From Erpobdella octoculata (Eukaryota; Annelida; Clitellata; Hirudinida; Erpobdellidae): a stretch of 64,000 nucleotides of DNA. The translations under genes and the position numbers were made by a program. The DNA lies in assembly GCA_963978895.1 (NCBI GenBank), contig OZ022242.1:38814354-38878353 (forward strand). The letters are read 5' to 3'. This document shows positions 22,796-35,690 of the stretch, piece by piece (the first letter of the stretch is position 1; every line of letters begins with the position of its first letter). Under the pieces are notes generated by a model, which saw only the letters and a list, made by a program, of their open reading frames with translations, was not told the origin of the DNA and made no database searches.

Positions 22796-25700
22796 CTATT
22801 CTTTGCCCTGGAAAAGGAACAGGTTGTTAGACGCCGCCAGGGCTACGACATCGTCTCCGGGATGCCAGGCGACGTGCAGGATCTTCTTGTTGAAGTCCAG
22901 ACAGTCGACGCTGACTTCGTCCTTCTTCCTCTTGCCGCCCTGGCAGACCCGCCTGTGCCTCAGCGTCTGCCTCGGCTTGAGAGCGTCCCTGGTGGCCTCG
23001 AGTATGGCGTCGCGGCGGGTTTCGCGGTCGAAGATCTTGTAGAAACTGTTGTACGAACCGGTGGTGACATGTCTGAAACGAGAAACAGCGCGATGACCAA
23101 CCAATCAGTCGAACGAACTCGTACAACAGTACCTTGTTGTCACAATAAATTCAAAGGTGCTCTAACAGCGATGAAGTAACTTCAACGTAAAAAATTGTGA
23201 ACACATATTTTGTTATTAAAACACAGCTCTTTCTCTATAGACATGAATAACTTTTCAAACTGACTCAAATCACTAAAAATCCATCTCCGTTCGATATGTA
23301 AAAGTTTGATTTCCTGAAATCATAACTAGTCCTTTAACTTCTTTTATAGCTTACCTATCTACAACGTTATAGCTTTATAGCTTACCCACACTGTTAACTT
23401 TTTGATAGCTTACTAGTCGTCGGTATAGCTTTACAGCTTACCCGTTCTGTTAACATTTTTTGGTTGACAGCTCACCTATCGTTGGAGCTCCAGGAGCATT
23501 CGAATTTGTCGAATATGCAGTCGTTCTCGTACAGGGCGCACAGTTTACTCCGCAGGTAGTCGTGAACGGGGTAGGTTTCGACGGGTCCCGACTCCATGTT
23601 CAGATCCCACACCTGGACAAATGAATAAACGATGACATCAGGTCAATTAATCAACGGTAACATCACAAAAAAACCTTTAATTTTAAAAGAAATAAATAAA
23701 CAGCCGAGTTTTTACACGGACATTTTACTTTGTGCTTATGAAACGGGCTGGGGACCCACCAGATTCCAACCGGTTGAGGAACCCAAGTTCCAACGGCTCG
23801 GGCTGCGAAAGATCGGCCCATGCAGGGTTCTAATGCTAAGTCCTCTACCCCAACCAAAACTAGTAGTACGCTTCTTTATAACCAATAAAATGCTACCCTG
23901 CCCTCTAACCTTGAGTGACAGATAGTCCCTGGTGAGCATGTACCGACCGGATCTGCTGAACTTTACGTCTGAAATGCTCGAAATGATCTCAGAAAAGAAA
24001 CTCCTATTGGTGGGATCTTCCGGCTCTTCAAAGACTGACAAATAATCAATTAGAAATAAAAACAGATTATAAGAAAAACATTTATTTTATTGTGTTTATT
24101 TATATATCTAACACAAAATTATTTCCCACCAATGGTACAACTGAACTGAAATCTTTTCCCATCTACCTCGACAAATCACCGAAAATTATCGAGCTCAAAC
24201 AACAGAAAAACGCTAACGACGACTTACATTTGGAGTGCTTGTCACAGAGAGCTTGCGACCTCATGTCACACAGTCTGACGCAACCTTTGCTGCTGCTGTA
24301 GGCGAACGTCGCGCAGTCGTACGGGTGGAACTCCGCGGCGGTGATGACTTCCGTCAGCTCCTCCATGTTGGCAGGTTTTATGTCAACAATGTCTGAAAAG
24401 AAGAACAAAAATGTGGGTCATAGTCAGAGTTTTATTGTAAGAGACACCAAGCATCCCATAATCTATATCAATCACATGGTCACAAAATTTTCATCTAATT
24501 TCATCGATCTGGTCTTATATCTTCCTCTTTTAGTCACTTTTGCATCTTTACTGTTGGCATTCCTTTGCTAAATGCTCTTTCTCCTATTCTGGTCCCTTTC
24601 CCTGGAACTCTCTTCCTCCATTTCCTACACACTCTACTTCAGTCACTGCTGTCTGTCGTGGACTAAAAACGTTACGGTTCTACCGGTGTGCTATTGCACG
24701 CCACGGAAATAGCGCTATACAAATCTTATTGGATTGATCGACCCAGCCTAGCCAAGTCGACATCAATCAAAAAACTCTCAGCTTCCAATTATTACAATGA
24801 ATACATACTCCCCGCACGCACGCGCACACACACACGCACACATATACTCATTCATTCATCCGTCCGTCCGTCTGAATTCGACAACTCACTGAAACTCTGA
24901 TCCGTTATCTCGATGTGCCAGAGATTGATCCTGAGGTCGTCTGCCGAGAGGAAGGTGGCGAGGTCGCTGTTGGTCGAGATGGAATTGATGTGGTAAGTGT
25001 GGGCGTTAGCAAACACCCTTCTAGGGCTCGCTTCCACCATGGTTTGGGTGGGTTCGAACTCCGGTATCGTGAGCCGCTCCGGAGTGTCCAGCTGGAGCAG
25101 TTCGGACTTGGCGAATCCGCCGAGCCGCTTGCTCTTTTCCGAGACTTTCCAGAGTTTGATGGTCTTGTCTGTAACGATAGAAATGGCGAATGGAAAAATA
25201 TTTAGAAATATCTCCCGGACCGTTCGGGCGGGGGGGGCATCGATCTTACTCACCATTGGTGGAGAGCAGGAAGTTAGCGGCATTGCATCGCCTCAACCAG
25301 CGGATCTTGTTGATCTTTTCCTCGATGTCGAGACTCTTGAGGTAGTCGAATTCCGGTTCGTGGCTCTGGAACGTACTGTAGACGTTGTACTCGACGTTCT
25401 TCAATCCGTCTGACGTTTTCGTCTGTAAAGGTAACAAATGTAATACGTAAAAAAAAATAGTTGGAAGTTCTCTAACAATATATGACACTATGGTAATAAG
25501 GATAGTGAATATTCTTAGAAACGGTAATGTTAGGATATATGAGGAACTAAAGTTGAACCTGGTCATGTCGACTGTCTAGAGGTTTGCAAAAAAAATGTTG
25601 AGGTCCAAATACGAACACCGATGCGGAAAAAATACATAAATGCGAATTTGGCCGTTCCATTTCAAAAGAGTCGACACAAAAGCATTGGCGAGTTAATCAA

Positions 25701-26258
25701 GGTCGGGATAAGTGGATTCGACCGTATATAATGTTGATATGATTAAGATGTTGAATAATCTTCAAGAATACTTTTTTAACTTTTACAATATAGATATGTT
25801 TTTTTTTGTAAATGATAAATCTTGAAAGATCATTATCAAATACGACGAACCGTTGGATCTCGTTGGAAAATAACCACTCTTCCGCCCTTGTCTCCGGTGG
25901 CGAGGAGATTTCCGTCCGAATTGAACTCAACGCAGGAGATTATGTCGGCTGGATAAGGAAAGAGAAATTATTATCGAGAAAAATCATTATTTAGCGAGTC
26001 GAGATTGATTTAGGAAAGAAATTTTTTTTTTAAATATATTATAACAGTAATTGAGAAAGATCTGTGGAAACAATATTGTATGTTTCTTTTTCAATTCAAA
26101 CATTAAAAATTATATATTGACAAAAAGTACAAGCGTTCTGCTTTATTTATAGCTAAGAAATTTAAAGTAAAAATCAATTCTTTTCTGCTAACCTTCAGTA
26201 GCAAAATCATCTGCAGAACCTTTTACCTGACTGAAACACCACTGAATATCGCCCGTTC
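22796..26258 (-). CDS. PPP2R2: Protein phosphatase 2A regulatory subunit B (B55), 8 exons found, 5' exon missing
   Basis: Exons 26258-26193, 25948-25851, 25422-25254, 25168-24890, 24392-24228, 24034-23910, 23612-23476 and 23072-22796 join in phase and encode about 438 residues. The product is close to human B55: '[12 protein letters not shown]', '[15 protein letters not shown]', '[18 protein letters not shown]', '[11 protein letters not shown]', '[12 protein letters not shown]', '[17 protein letters not shown]', '[17 protein letters not shown]', '[11 protein letters not shown]', '[13 protein letters not shown]'. B55 is a seven-bladed WD40 propeller that selects substrates for PP2A, for example in mitotic exit. 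The first listed exon enters with one base missing from its codon, so a short upstream exon carrying ATG exists; I could not place it. A 10-bp candidate at 27465-27474 fits the phase but is weak. Confidence 0.95.
24585..24730 (+). mobile_element. Degenerate non-LTR retrotransposon 3' end
   Basis: Translated on the plus strand the segment reads '[13 protein letters not shown]', then '[12 protein letters not shown]'. This resembles the C-terminal end of LINE reverse-transcriptase ORFs ('xGPxLWNSLPxx ... FKxxLKTxLF'). It is followed by 'gaaatagcgctatacaaat', a typical 3'-tail sequence. It lies antisense in a PPP2R2 intron and is far too short to be functional. Confidence 0.5.
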
Positions 26259-29200
26259 CTAAAATTGAAATAAACCTATTTATTAAATCCAAGAAATTAG
26301 TCTGAAATCAAGAAACATAAAACAGAAAAAAGTACGTGTTTTGCTCAGAGCTTTCTAAAAAAAAAAACCGCGGTCTATTGTAGACTAAATGAACCCGTAT
26401 CCTGTACTGCATTTCTGCAGATGAAAATACGGTTCGAAAACACTGCTAAGTTTTTAATGATAATAGTATTCTAAGACACCTGAGGAATCCATAGTATTTA
26501 ATCCAATTTCGTCAAATCAGCTGATGAAATCCGACTTAAAACTGTGCATTTAGCGTAGTGCAGGAATTTGTTAAAACACTAAGAGTAGATTGCGGATACC
26601 AGCTAACACTCGCCCATTAGGAGGTGGGATAGCAACTATAAATAATTAAAACAACATGGCGACGTCGCACTGACTGGCAATATGTTTTGATTTTTTTAAC
26701 GAATTGATTTTTACTTTCACAGTAAATTTTTCTCAGTATATGGTTTAGTTAATTGCTTTATGCAAATTAAAGATCTTGTTTTGTACGTATATAGGACAGG
26801 CTGTTACCCCCATAGATATATAGATATCTATGGTTACCCCGGTCCCCCATTTGGGGGATTGCCCATTCTTTCCTAACTTCTTTTAGTCCATAAAACGTAA
26901 AATAGATTTGCTAAAACTGACTAAAAGTTGCTTAAAGCCTTTAAACGTTGTTAGGTAAACTAAATTTGAATTTTATTACGGAATTATTTCTGATGGTCGT
27001 ACATAGGCACTTTTGGCCTGGAAAGGTTTTTTGGCCCCCCTGAGCCTGTTTTATCAATCATAATTTTTTTTTAAACGACATTTTTTGAATTTATACATGT
27101 AGACATCTATATAATTGTTTTTTTTTCTTATTAAAACATAGATAATTACGAGGATAAGCAGGGGGTGGCAACTGCGCCCTCCTTATCCTCGCAAAACGCG
27201 TTTGGGTCAATTCCATGCTGACCCTCGGGACGAGGATGGAGGTGTTAATTTTTTATGCAAATAAACAGCATTATTAATATTGTTTATGCTTTGATAATTA
27301 TTCTAGAGTAATCAAACTTATGCACATATTTAGTGATAACTTGTAACTTGACCTGTGTACCACCGTTAAAGTAAAATTTAAGACAACAAACCCCATCCTT
27401 CCCTACCTATAGCAGCATATTGTGCTGTTATGAAAAGTTTATTGTCTGTGGTTTTGAAAGTTACTCTGCAACATTAATGAGTGTTCGCCTTGTCAATTCT
27501 AGAATACAGACACTTTTTCTATATAAAAAAAAACTACGCCAACAAATAATAAATAAATAAATAAGAGAAAAACTTGAATTCTTTAAATGAACAAACAGGC
27601 TCTGGCAAAAACATCTTCTATTGCAAGAAAGTTGAGAAAGAGGCAAAAACAACTTAATAAAATAAGAGCTATTAAAATCATGATGGCTGTTCCCCAAACT
27701 TCTCTCTCTCTCTCTCTTTCTCTCATTTATTTTACGTTTATCCAGTTGCATAGCCACCCGGGTTGGGCAGGCCAATAGCCACCATCCATACCTTCAAAAA
27801 TTAATAAAGGGAAGGGAAAACAGAAAAGAAAACAGGGGGAGAGGAAAGGGGAAAGAGAGTAAAAGAAAAAGAGAGAAAGAAATAGGAAAAAATTGAGAAA
27901 GAAGGGAAACAATAAGGAAACCTCATAAACCCTGGGCAACCTAGAAAAAAATTTAGTTCTAGCTCCACTAGCTTACTTATACAATACATACATGCAAAAA
28001 CTATTTATTTGAACAAACACTTTAAAGTCATAATACAACTAAAAACTTAAAACTCGCAAATTTACCATGCTATAACATAGAAGAAAATTTTGATGACATT
28101 TATTTTTCTTTTTTAAAAATTTCTCTCTCAAACCGACACGAACGAGAGATGGATAAAAAATTGGACCGGACAACGGAGAGGAAGGAAGGAAGGACGGAGA
28201 GTGAATTGCGGTCTGAAACGCCCTTTTATGAGCTTAAACGAGAAATAATTAAAAAAAAAAAAAATTTAGGAGAAAGAAGAATATGATCCTTCTAGAATGT
28301 TTGTAACAATTATTCTGAAATGATTAAAGAAAAAAAAAGTACAACAAACCAAAAAAAAGAAACAAAATCTACTACAACATGCTTGCAGGATGTTAATTGT
28401 TGATATAATAAATGCTTTTTTTGTTTAATTAATTAATTAAAAACAATTGGCGATAATAATAAACGCTTTTTAATTAATTGATTGATTAATTAATCAACAA
28501 TAATAATGTAGCCGTTAAAAGTGTTTTGTACACGAATCACAAGAGATTGTATGTATGTACATGCAATAATGAAAAAATTAATTAAGAAGAAGAAGAAGAA
28601 GATCTACTTTGATATGCTTCACAAATCATAAACCGCAGAATGAGAAAACTGATGGATGGATGGATGGATAGTAAGTAGAGGAGGAGGAATAGATGGATGT
28701 ATGTTACATGAGGAAAAGAGTCAGAACCAGAGAGCAGTAAAGTAAACGTCTCATCTGTTAGCTTTACACAAAAAAAGAAAAAGGACATTAGAAGATAGAT
28801 TTGAATAACTGAGCAGAGAGAGAGAGATATAAAAAAAGAGGGAGAGAGAAAGAGAGAGGCCAATGCATAGATCCCGCCAAATTACATGCCTCCGTTCATC
28901 GATAACATGTATTAATCTTATCGCACACGTGAAAATAACAACTGGCGAGAACGGGAAAACATGGCTGATTCGTTTTCCCGGGCGATAATTAATGATATAA
29001 AAATATCGATCATCTTCCATCCAAAGACTGAGATAACCTAACGTCGAATAGACAAAGAAATAAAAATATCTGATTTTTTTACACCTGAATTAATTGACAT
29101 AATAATTTTTTAAAAATGGCGATACACGATTTCCATGCGAATCAGACAAGAAACAAAAAAAAGAAAAAACAAAACCATCGTAAATGGAATAGACTCCGGA

Positions 29201-29564
29201 TGGAGTCGATCGCTAAAATTTCAACGGAAAGGTTTTCGAATGCATATGTGATTGGTTAGAAATCATCCTTTGTTGCTTGTCAGTCTTCGTCTCGAACCCA
29301 GCGAGGTCAACTCCAGTCGCAACCATTTGATCGCATTCGTTTGACATTTGATCGCATTCGTTTGACATTTGATCGCATTCGTTTGACGTTTGATCGCATT
29401 CGTTTGACGTTTGATCGCATGTGTTTGACATTTGATCGCATGTGTTTGACATTTGATCGCATCACAGACCAAGAAGAAGATGGACACATATTATAATACA
29501 TTTCAGGGTTTCTAGGAAGTAATTGTTGAGAGTTGGGAGAGGATACATGACTGGTTGACCGGTC
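26259..29564. other. Region between PPP2R2 and TBC1D12/14
   Basis: Should contain the unplaced first PPP2R2 exon and promoter, and the TBC 3' UTR. A 10-bp hairpin is at 27149-27191, GA/TGGA-rich tracts lie at 27820-27900 and 28640-28860, and a 21-bp minisatellite is at 29326-29462. No further coding sequence is supported. Confidence 0.5.
29326..29462. repeat. 21-bp minisatellite, about 6.5 copies
   Basis: The unit 'tttgatcgcattcgtttgaca' repeats with single-base variants; the last copies have 'gtg' for 'ttc'. It starts about 100 bp beyond the TBC-gene stop codon, probably in its 3' UTR. Confidence 0.95.
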
Positions 29565-32500
29565 TCAACAGGATTCTCCAGGAACCGTGGTCGTGGTGGT
29601 GGTAAGGTTGAGTTTGAAATGATCAAGGGCTTGCTTGAAGTTGAGTCCCTTGCTTTCCATGTCGATACCTTCGATGGACTGGAAAAGATCCGCTTGGTCC
29701 ACTTGCGATTCGGGCGGTCGTACGAGAAACTGGGCCATCTGGATGAAATCCATGTTTACCAGGATCGGCTGGAAGAGCTTCAGGATGCCTGGAAAAAAAA
29801 CACGTGTTTATAAAATAAGTATATAAGTATTATAATAAGGAAAGAGGGAATCAACAAATAAATGGAAAAAAAAACTATAAACAGCAGAATGGACAAAACA
29901 TGAAACTAATAAATAAATAAATTAATTAATTAATTAAATGTGTAAATGACTTTTTATTCGTTAAACCAAAACCGACTCCAACTACGAAAAACAGTACTGA
30001 CAAGACATGAAATAAATAAATAAATTAATTAATTAATTAGAATGTTTAAATAATTTTTTATTCGTTAAATCAAAAACCAGCTCTCCGACCCAAAGCAGTC
30101 CTGAAGAGGAATTGTTCCCCGTCTCTGAAGAAGACGTCCCATATCCTCGAAACGATGTCCAGATTGAAGCACTTTGAATACAGAGAGAAAACCCTGGAAG
30201 ATAAAATATAAAATACAATACATAAGAAAAAAATATCGAATTAAAACATCAAATTTTAATTTAGCCGAAAAGTGCTGCTAATCTTATTTTAGCTAAATCT
30301 TTATCACTACCACCACCACCACCACCATTATCTTTACCACTACTACCACCACCTTCACCACCACCATCACCATTTTTCACTGATTGACATCTATCAACCG
30401 ACCAGTCGATTATGTAGAGATCAGCTGTGAGCTTCTGGTTGCCGAAGTGCCTGTAGAGCTTGGGCAGGTTGGCTTTGAAGAAGAAGTTGTAGGTGTCAAA
30501 GTAGGCTTTCATCTGTCAATTATAAAAATGATTAATTATTTGATCAGTCCATTAAATTTAATTTAATCTTGATTCAATCATTCAATAAAATGCTAATTAG
30601 TGGATAGAAAAATTATGTCGGACCAAGTCGGCGTCCAATCGGAAGAAAGCTATGAAAACGGGTCGGTTAAGGAGGTTGGCAAAACAGACGAAAGCTTCTT
30701 GGACGTCCATGTTCAATAGAAGTATGGCGGCAACGAAGGACATTCCTTGAACCTGAATGGGAGAAATTTAAAACAACCACCGATTATAAAAGTATTCACG
30801 CTGCTAAAAAGCTTTAGCATAGGTAGGTTATCCCTAAAATCATTAGCATAAATTAAGTAAATGAATCAATTCTAATTATGAAATGAAAATAAAAACATTA
30901 TTTTAATTTATTTGCTTAATAAATTAGGATATTAAAACTATAATTAAAAAAACTCTTAGCGTATGTTATCCCAGAAATCATTAGCATAAATTATAATAAT
31001 TTATGAAACTGACGTATCCGACGTCAGGCCTGTAGCAGACGTAAGATCCCAGGAGACCTTGCAGATGTTCGTGATATGGTCCCTCCTGATATTGGAACAA
31101 GTAACGTAAAATAGTTATTTTTTATCTTGTTAGAAAACATTTTGTTGTTGTTGTTGCTAGAAAGATCTTCACAATCATAACAATGCCACCAGTAATTAGT
31201 ACCACCATAAACAATACCACAAACCATTAGTACCACCATAACACATCTACGTTCAAAACAAACCCTTAGTACCACCACCATAAAAAATCTATGTCCATTA
31301 GTACCACCACCACCATAACAAATCTACGTCCATTAGTACCACCACGATAACAAATCTACATACAAAACATCACTGATGCAATCATCATTTCTACTACCTT
31401 CTGGAAAATGCACAGACTTGGAAACGTCCTGGATACATCCAGTCGAATCAACTCCACGCTGGATTCCCTGCTCACTGGACACTCTTTTTTGTTTCCGTCA
31501 TATGAACGAGAGAACGTGAGTGATGTGAAACAATAAAAAGGACGGATCACGAAACGAATGTTAAAATAAAAACATTGTTTTAATTTATTCGCTTGATTGA
31601 TTATGATAAGAAAATGATAATAAAAATATTGATAATTAACATAATTTATTTGCTTATTTAATTCATTACAGAATTCATTACCATAATTAATTTGCTTAAT
31701 TAATTAATTACTGAACAACCTACCTCCAACTCCATTGGTTAACTTTTCAGGAACCTCGTTGCAATTGGACGCAGAAAGAGGACCGTCGACCAATGGCCGG
31801 CCGGCGTTTGCACGAGACGACGAGGTTGCGTCCGCTACAGCCACTACGGCCGGAGCCGCAACGGTCGATGATGATGGAAAAGTAGATGATGATGACGGTG
31901 GCGATGATGATGATTTGAGGAGCTCTTGAAATCTCGAGAGACAGATTTCGTAAAGTTCTGTGTCACATAGTGAAAAAATAATAAAAATAAAACAGAATTC
32001 CATCATCATCATCGTAATTTATCATCATCGTCATCATCCCCATTAATATAACCATATATTTTTGTTTTTTTATAAGCACATATTTGCTCAATCATCCTGA
32101 AATAATACATTCATTTTTATCTTCACATTAATTCAGAAACCATCGTAACCTAACTTCACAGTGACACAGCTGAAACACACGACGACGATTATGTGACACC
32201 TTCGCTTGTCACCTACTCACCTCTGGTTATGTTGAGTTCATTGCCGATGACGAGCTTCCAGACAGTGCCCCTGATGCTGGGGGGGATGCCGTGCCACCAC
32301 AGCTGCCTCGTCTGGTAGTTGCTCTTTCTGGGCGAGAAATATAATTTTTAAAAAGTAGAAAATACAAAAAGTAGAGAATCACATCATCATCATCATCACC
32401 ATACATGTTTTCACAGTATTTTTATAATGACTGTCATCATCATTACCACCACCACCACCACCATCGATAGCATCATAATCAACATGAGTCATCATCATCA

Positions 32501-35500
32501 TCATCATCACCACCATTACTATCGCAATCATAATCATGACTGCTTACACGTCTTCCCAGCAAGGCAGAAGCTCCTTCTTCCAGATTTTGAGAGCACTCGA
32601 AGTGAGGTCTTCCATTTTCAATCGGGTCTTCATCCGCTCTTCAATCTTCTTTGCGTCTTTTTTTTCTGTTTAAACAACAACAAAAATATCATTAAAACCA
32701 TAATAATAAAAACAATATTCATAATAATAATCAATTATCATCATCATCATCACCATCCTTTTAACAGAACACAACAAAATGAATCCTCATTCTTCAATAA
32801 AATTATTTAATTCATTCACCTGTTCCTCAGTCAAATCCAATTCTTTCAATTCATCCATTTAATTAATTAATTAATTAATTAATTAATCGCTCACCTTTCC
32901 TCTTGACTTCTTCGACCATGCTCTCGTACATCGTCCTGTGCCTGGCTTCCTCTTCTGGATCCTTGCTCGGCAGGCCCCTGCGTTCATTTGGAACGTTAAT
33001 TAACAAACGACGTCGTTGTAAAAACTGCTCTCATTATTAACGATAGCAATCGCGCTAATAATAGCAAAAACCGGATTACGTTAGTTTCATTCGTTCATTC
33101 GCTAAGTGACGCATTCTTCCGTGTTCTTTCAGTCTATTCACAAACACGTACAACACGCACAGAAACACGTGTGGATAATACATCTGTGTGCACAATGCAT
33201 TCATCCACAGACACTTGCACATGAGCGCGTTAATGCATTCATCCACAGACACTAGCACAGACACGCATCACTGCATTAATCTCTACAGACACTTGCACAC
33301 ATATACATTACTGCATTCATCCACAGACATTTACACACACATGCATCACTGCATTAATTTCTACAGACACTTGCACACACACGCATTGGTGCATTCATCC
33401 ACAGACATCTGCACACACACGCATTACTGTATTAACACTTGCACACACACACATATACTGATACATTCATCTCTATAGACACTTGCACACACAATGATTC
33501 ACTCATCTAAAAACTCATTAACCAGCCTACATCCATTCACATAACTTTTCTTATATCCATCAAAGCATTCACAGGTTCGTTCCAAAAATTACTCACGGCT
33601 GCCTCTGCTGTAGAATGAGCGCTGTGGTTGACCTCTCGATGTGGGCATGCCTCCCCCTCCTACCAGGGGTCAGTCCGACCGGCAGCGCTTCTTTGAGCCT
33701 TAATTGAAATTATACGTATATTTATTTATAAATTATTTATTTTTCTAATAATTTTTGCCATCAAGATTTATTTTAAGCTTCCATCAACGAGCATGAGCGT
33801 GCGGGTGGAAAAGTTAATTGGACTTTTAGCAGCTTTTTGCATCGAATAGTAATTTTATCGAAACAGATCATTCCATCATGGATTGAGACGCATTTCAACG
33901 ACACAGGTGCACGCAGGTAGGTAGAGGAAGTAGCATCGTCCCGATCCAATCACGTTTCAAATGTATCTGATTTCGGGAAAGTTCATTTACGATGGAAAAA
34001 AACCTCTTCGTTAAACACCGTCGGGGTTTGTTTAATTTGGAATTTAAATTAATTTTTTTCTTCGCCGCGGATGAAAAGTAGATTCAGTCGAATTAGTCAC
34101 GAACCTGCTAAGCGATAACATTTATGCAGCTAAAGGTTAAAAGTCAAGTGCCTGTCTGACAGCATACTTCATTTGCATGCAGCGAACAGCAAAACTGGAA
34201 CAGGCAGAATTAGATTATCTCCTAACGGGAACGATACCGATTTATCAAATGCACCAAAAAAAAATAATACAAATAATGCAAACAAACTTCGCCAAGAATC
34301 CTCCACCTTGCGATGACTTTCTGGAATCACAGCGAGTGACAGTTTCGACGGAACTGGAGCCCGTGCGGCCGTTTTCTTGAGCACCGGCAGCAGCCGGCCG
34401 AGCCATCGAAGACGAATAAGAAAGTGGAAAGATGTCGGAAAAAGGAGAGTACGAAAACTGACCCAACCTCAAGGTCATTAGCGGATCGAAGGATGGAAAA
34501 TCCGCGGGGAAAAACTCTGAAGATGAGGTGGAGAGTATGGATGATTTGTCGTCCACGGTAGAGCTTCGTTGAGTATTCTCGTTGCTGTCTGTACTGTCCT
34601 TGAACTCCGAGGAGTAGTCATCGTTTCCTTCTTTCATTGGAAGAGATAACGTTTCATCTTCTTCTTCATCGTCGGGTCGGTTTTGATTTGTTTTTGGGTT
34701 TCTCGATTCGGAGTCCATGCACGACGTGGAATCTTTTCTTCCGAGAGAAAAATTTTGATCGTCCGGAGTACTCGACCGATCGACGCCACCTTCTTCCAAG
34801 CGACTACCTGTCGGGTTCAATATCGAATTTGAAATATCAACAGATGGGCGTACTGCTCCGACTTCGCGGTCGGGCCGGAGTGTCGGTCCAGTCGGATCGT
34901 CGGTTCTGGAAAGAGTATTTTCATTGGTCGCGATGGAAATCTTATTAGAAGATGCGGTTATGACTGTAGAAGACGTAGCGGAGAAGGAGGTCAAAGCTGC
35001 AGGAAATGCGGTAGTTAGAATGTCGTCAGATGCAGGCGGAATTTCTGCACGTGTAGCTGAACTCGTAGCTGAATTTGGAGCTGAACACGTAGCCAAACTT
35101 GTAGCTGAACTCGTAGCTGCCACTTCGAGCGCGCGGAATGGTTTCGATGATGCAGACGACAGTGACGTAGATGGTGGCGTTGCATGATCCGAAATATCAC
35201 ACTGTCCTGTGGAATGAAATTTTGTCGGCGATGAACCTGATGCTGTATCCGACGGCGACCGAAATCCTGCGGCCGCGGACGACGACAAATCGGCCTCGAA
35301 AGATTCCGAAGGCGGAAGCGGCTTTTCTTCCTTCGGTGACGACTTGAGCGACATTGAGAGTTGTTCCGACCTTGATCGAGAGACTAGATCGTTATCATCA
35401 CCTCTTTCGTTACGAGCCACGACGGGGATCGTTAGCGACACTCCATTGCACGGATTAAAACCTTTCATCACCACCAGTGATGATGACGACGACGATGATG

Positions 35501-35690
35501 ATGATGCTGGCATTGCTAACTGTAATTTATCTGCTGTTTTCAAAGTCGACGATGATGATGATGGCTGCAGCGATGGTGCTTCATCAAAGTCGAAGCTGCC
35601 TCTCCCTTGGGTCGTGACCTTTAACCCTTCCATGGAGGAGGTCAAGAGATCATCGACTAGCCGAGCTCTAGGGTCGGAAATGAATCTGTC
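29565..35690 (-). CDS. TBC1D12/TBC1D14: TBC-domain RabGAP of the TBC1D12/TBC1D14 family, at least 12 exons
   Basis: Exons 35690-34288, 33698-33597, 32977-32895, 32665-32548, 32327-32221, 31957-31724, 31474-31398, 31085-31014, 30752-30624, 30512-30403, 30193-30090 and 29788-29565 join in frame. From the ATG at 35633 this is 901 residues; the frame is open upstream to a plausible acceptor at 35691, so another 5' exon may exist. A Ser-rich disordered N-terminal half is followed by '[12 protein letters not shown]' and a charged helix, as in TBC1D14. The TBC domain runs from about residue 558 ('[17 protein letters not shown]'). Both catalytic fingers are present: 'IRLDVSR' (Arg679) and 'GYVQG' (Gln715). 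Then follow '[15 protein letters not shown]', '[20 protein letters not shown]' and '[10 protein letters not shown]'. Family members act on Rab11-linked recycling and autophagy. A Ser/Ala-rich stretch of about 60 residues is inserted inside the TBC domain (exon 31957-31724). Confidence 0.93.
33188..33490. repeat. Imperfect CA-rich minisatellite in a TBC-gene intron
   Basis: Alternating 'cattcatccacagacac' and 'ttgcacacacacgcat' phrases repeat irregularly about eight times between 33188 and 33490. Confidence 0.85.

Noticed and set aside
27465..27474. 10-bp candidate first coding exon for PPP2R2 (ATG, two codons, one base)
   Set aside because: The phase fits the next exon, but the donor is weak and such a short match is expected by chance.
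34924..35187. Plus-strand frame of 87 residues rich in Val/Ala/Glu
   Set aside because: Antisense shadow of the Ser/Ala-rich first exon of the TBC gene.
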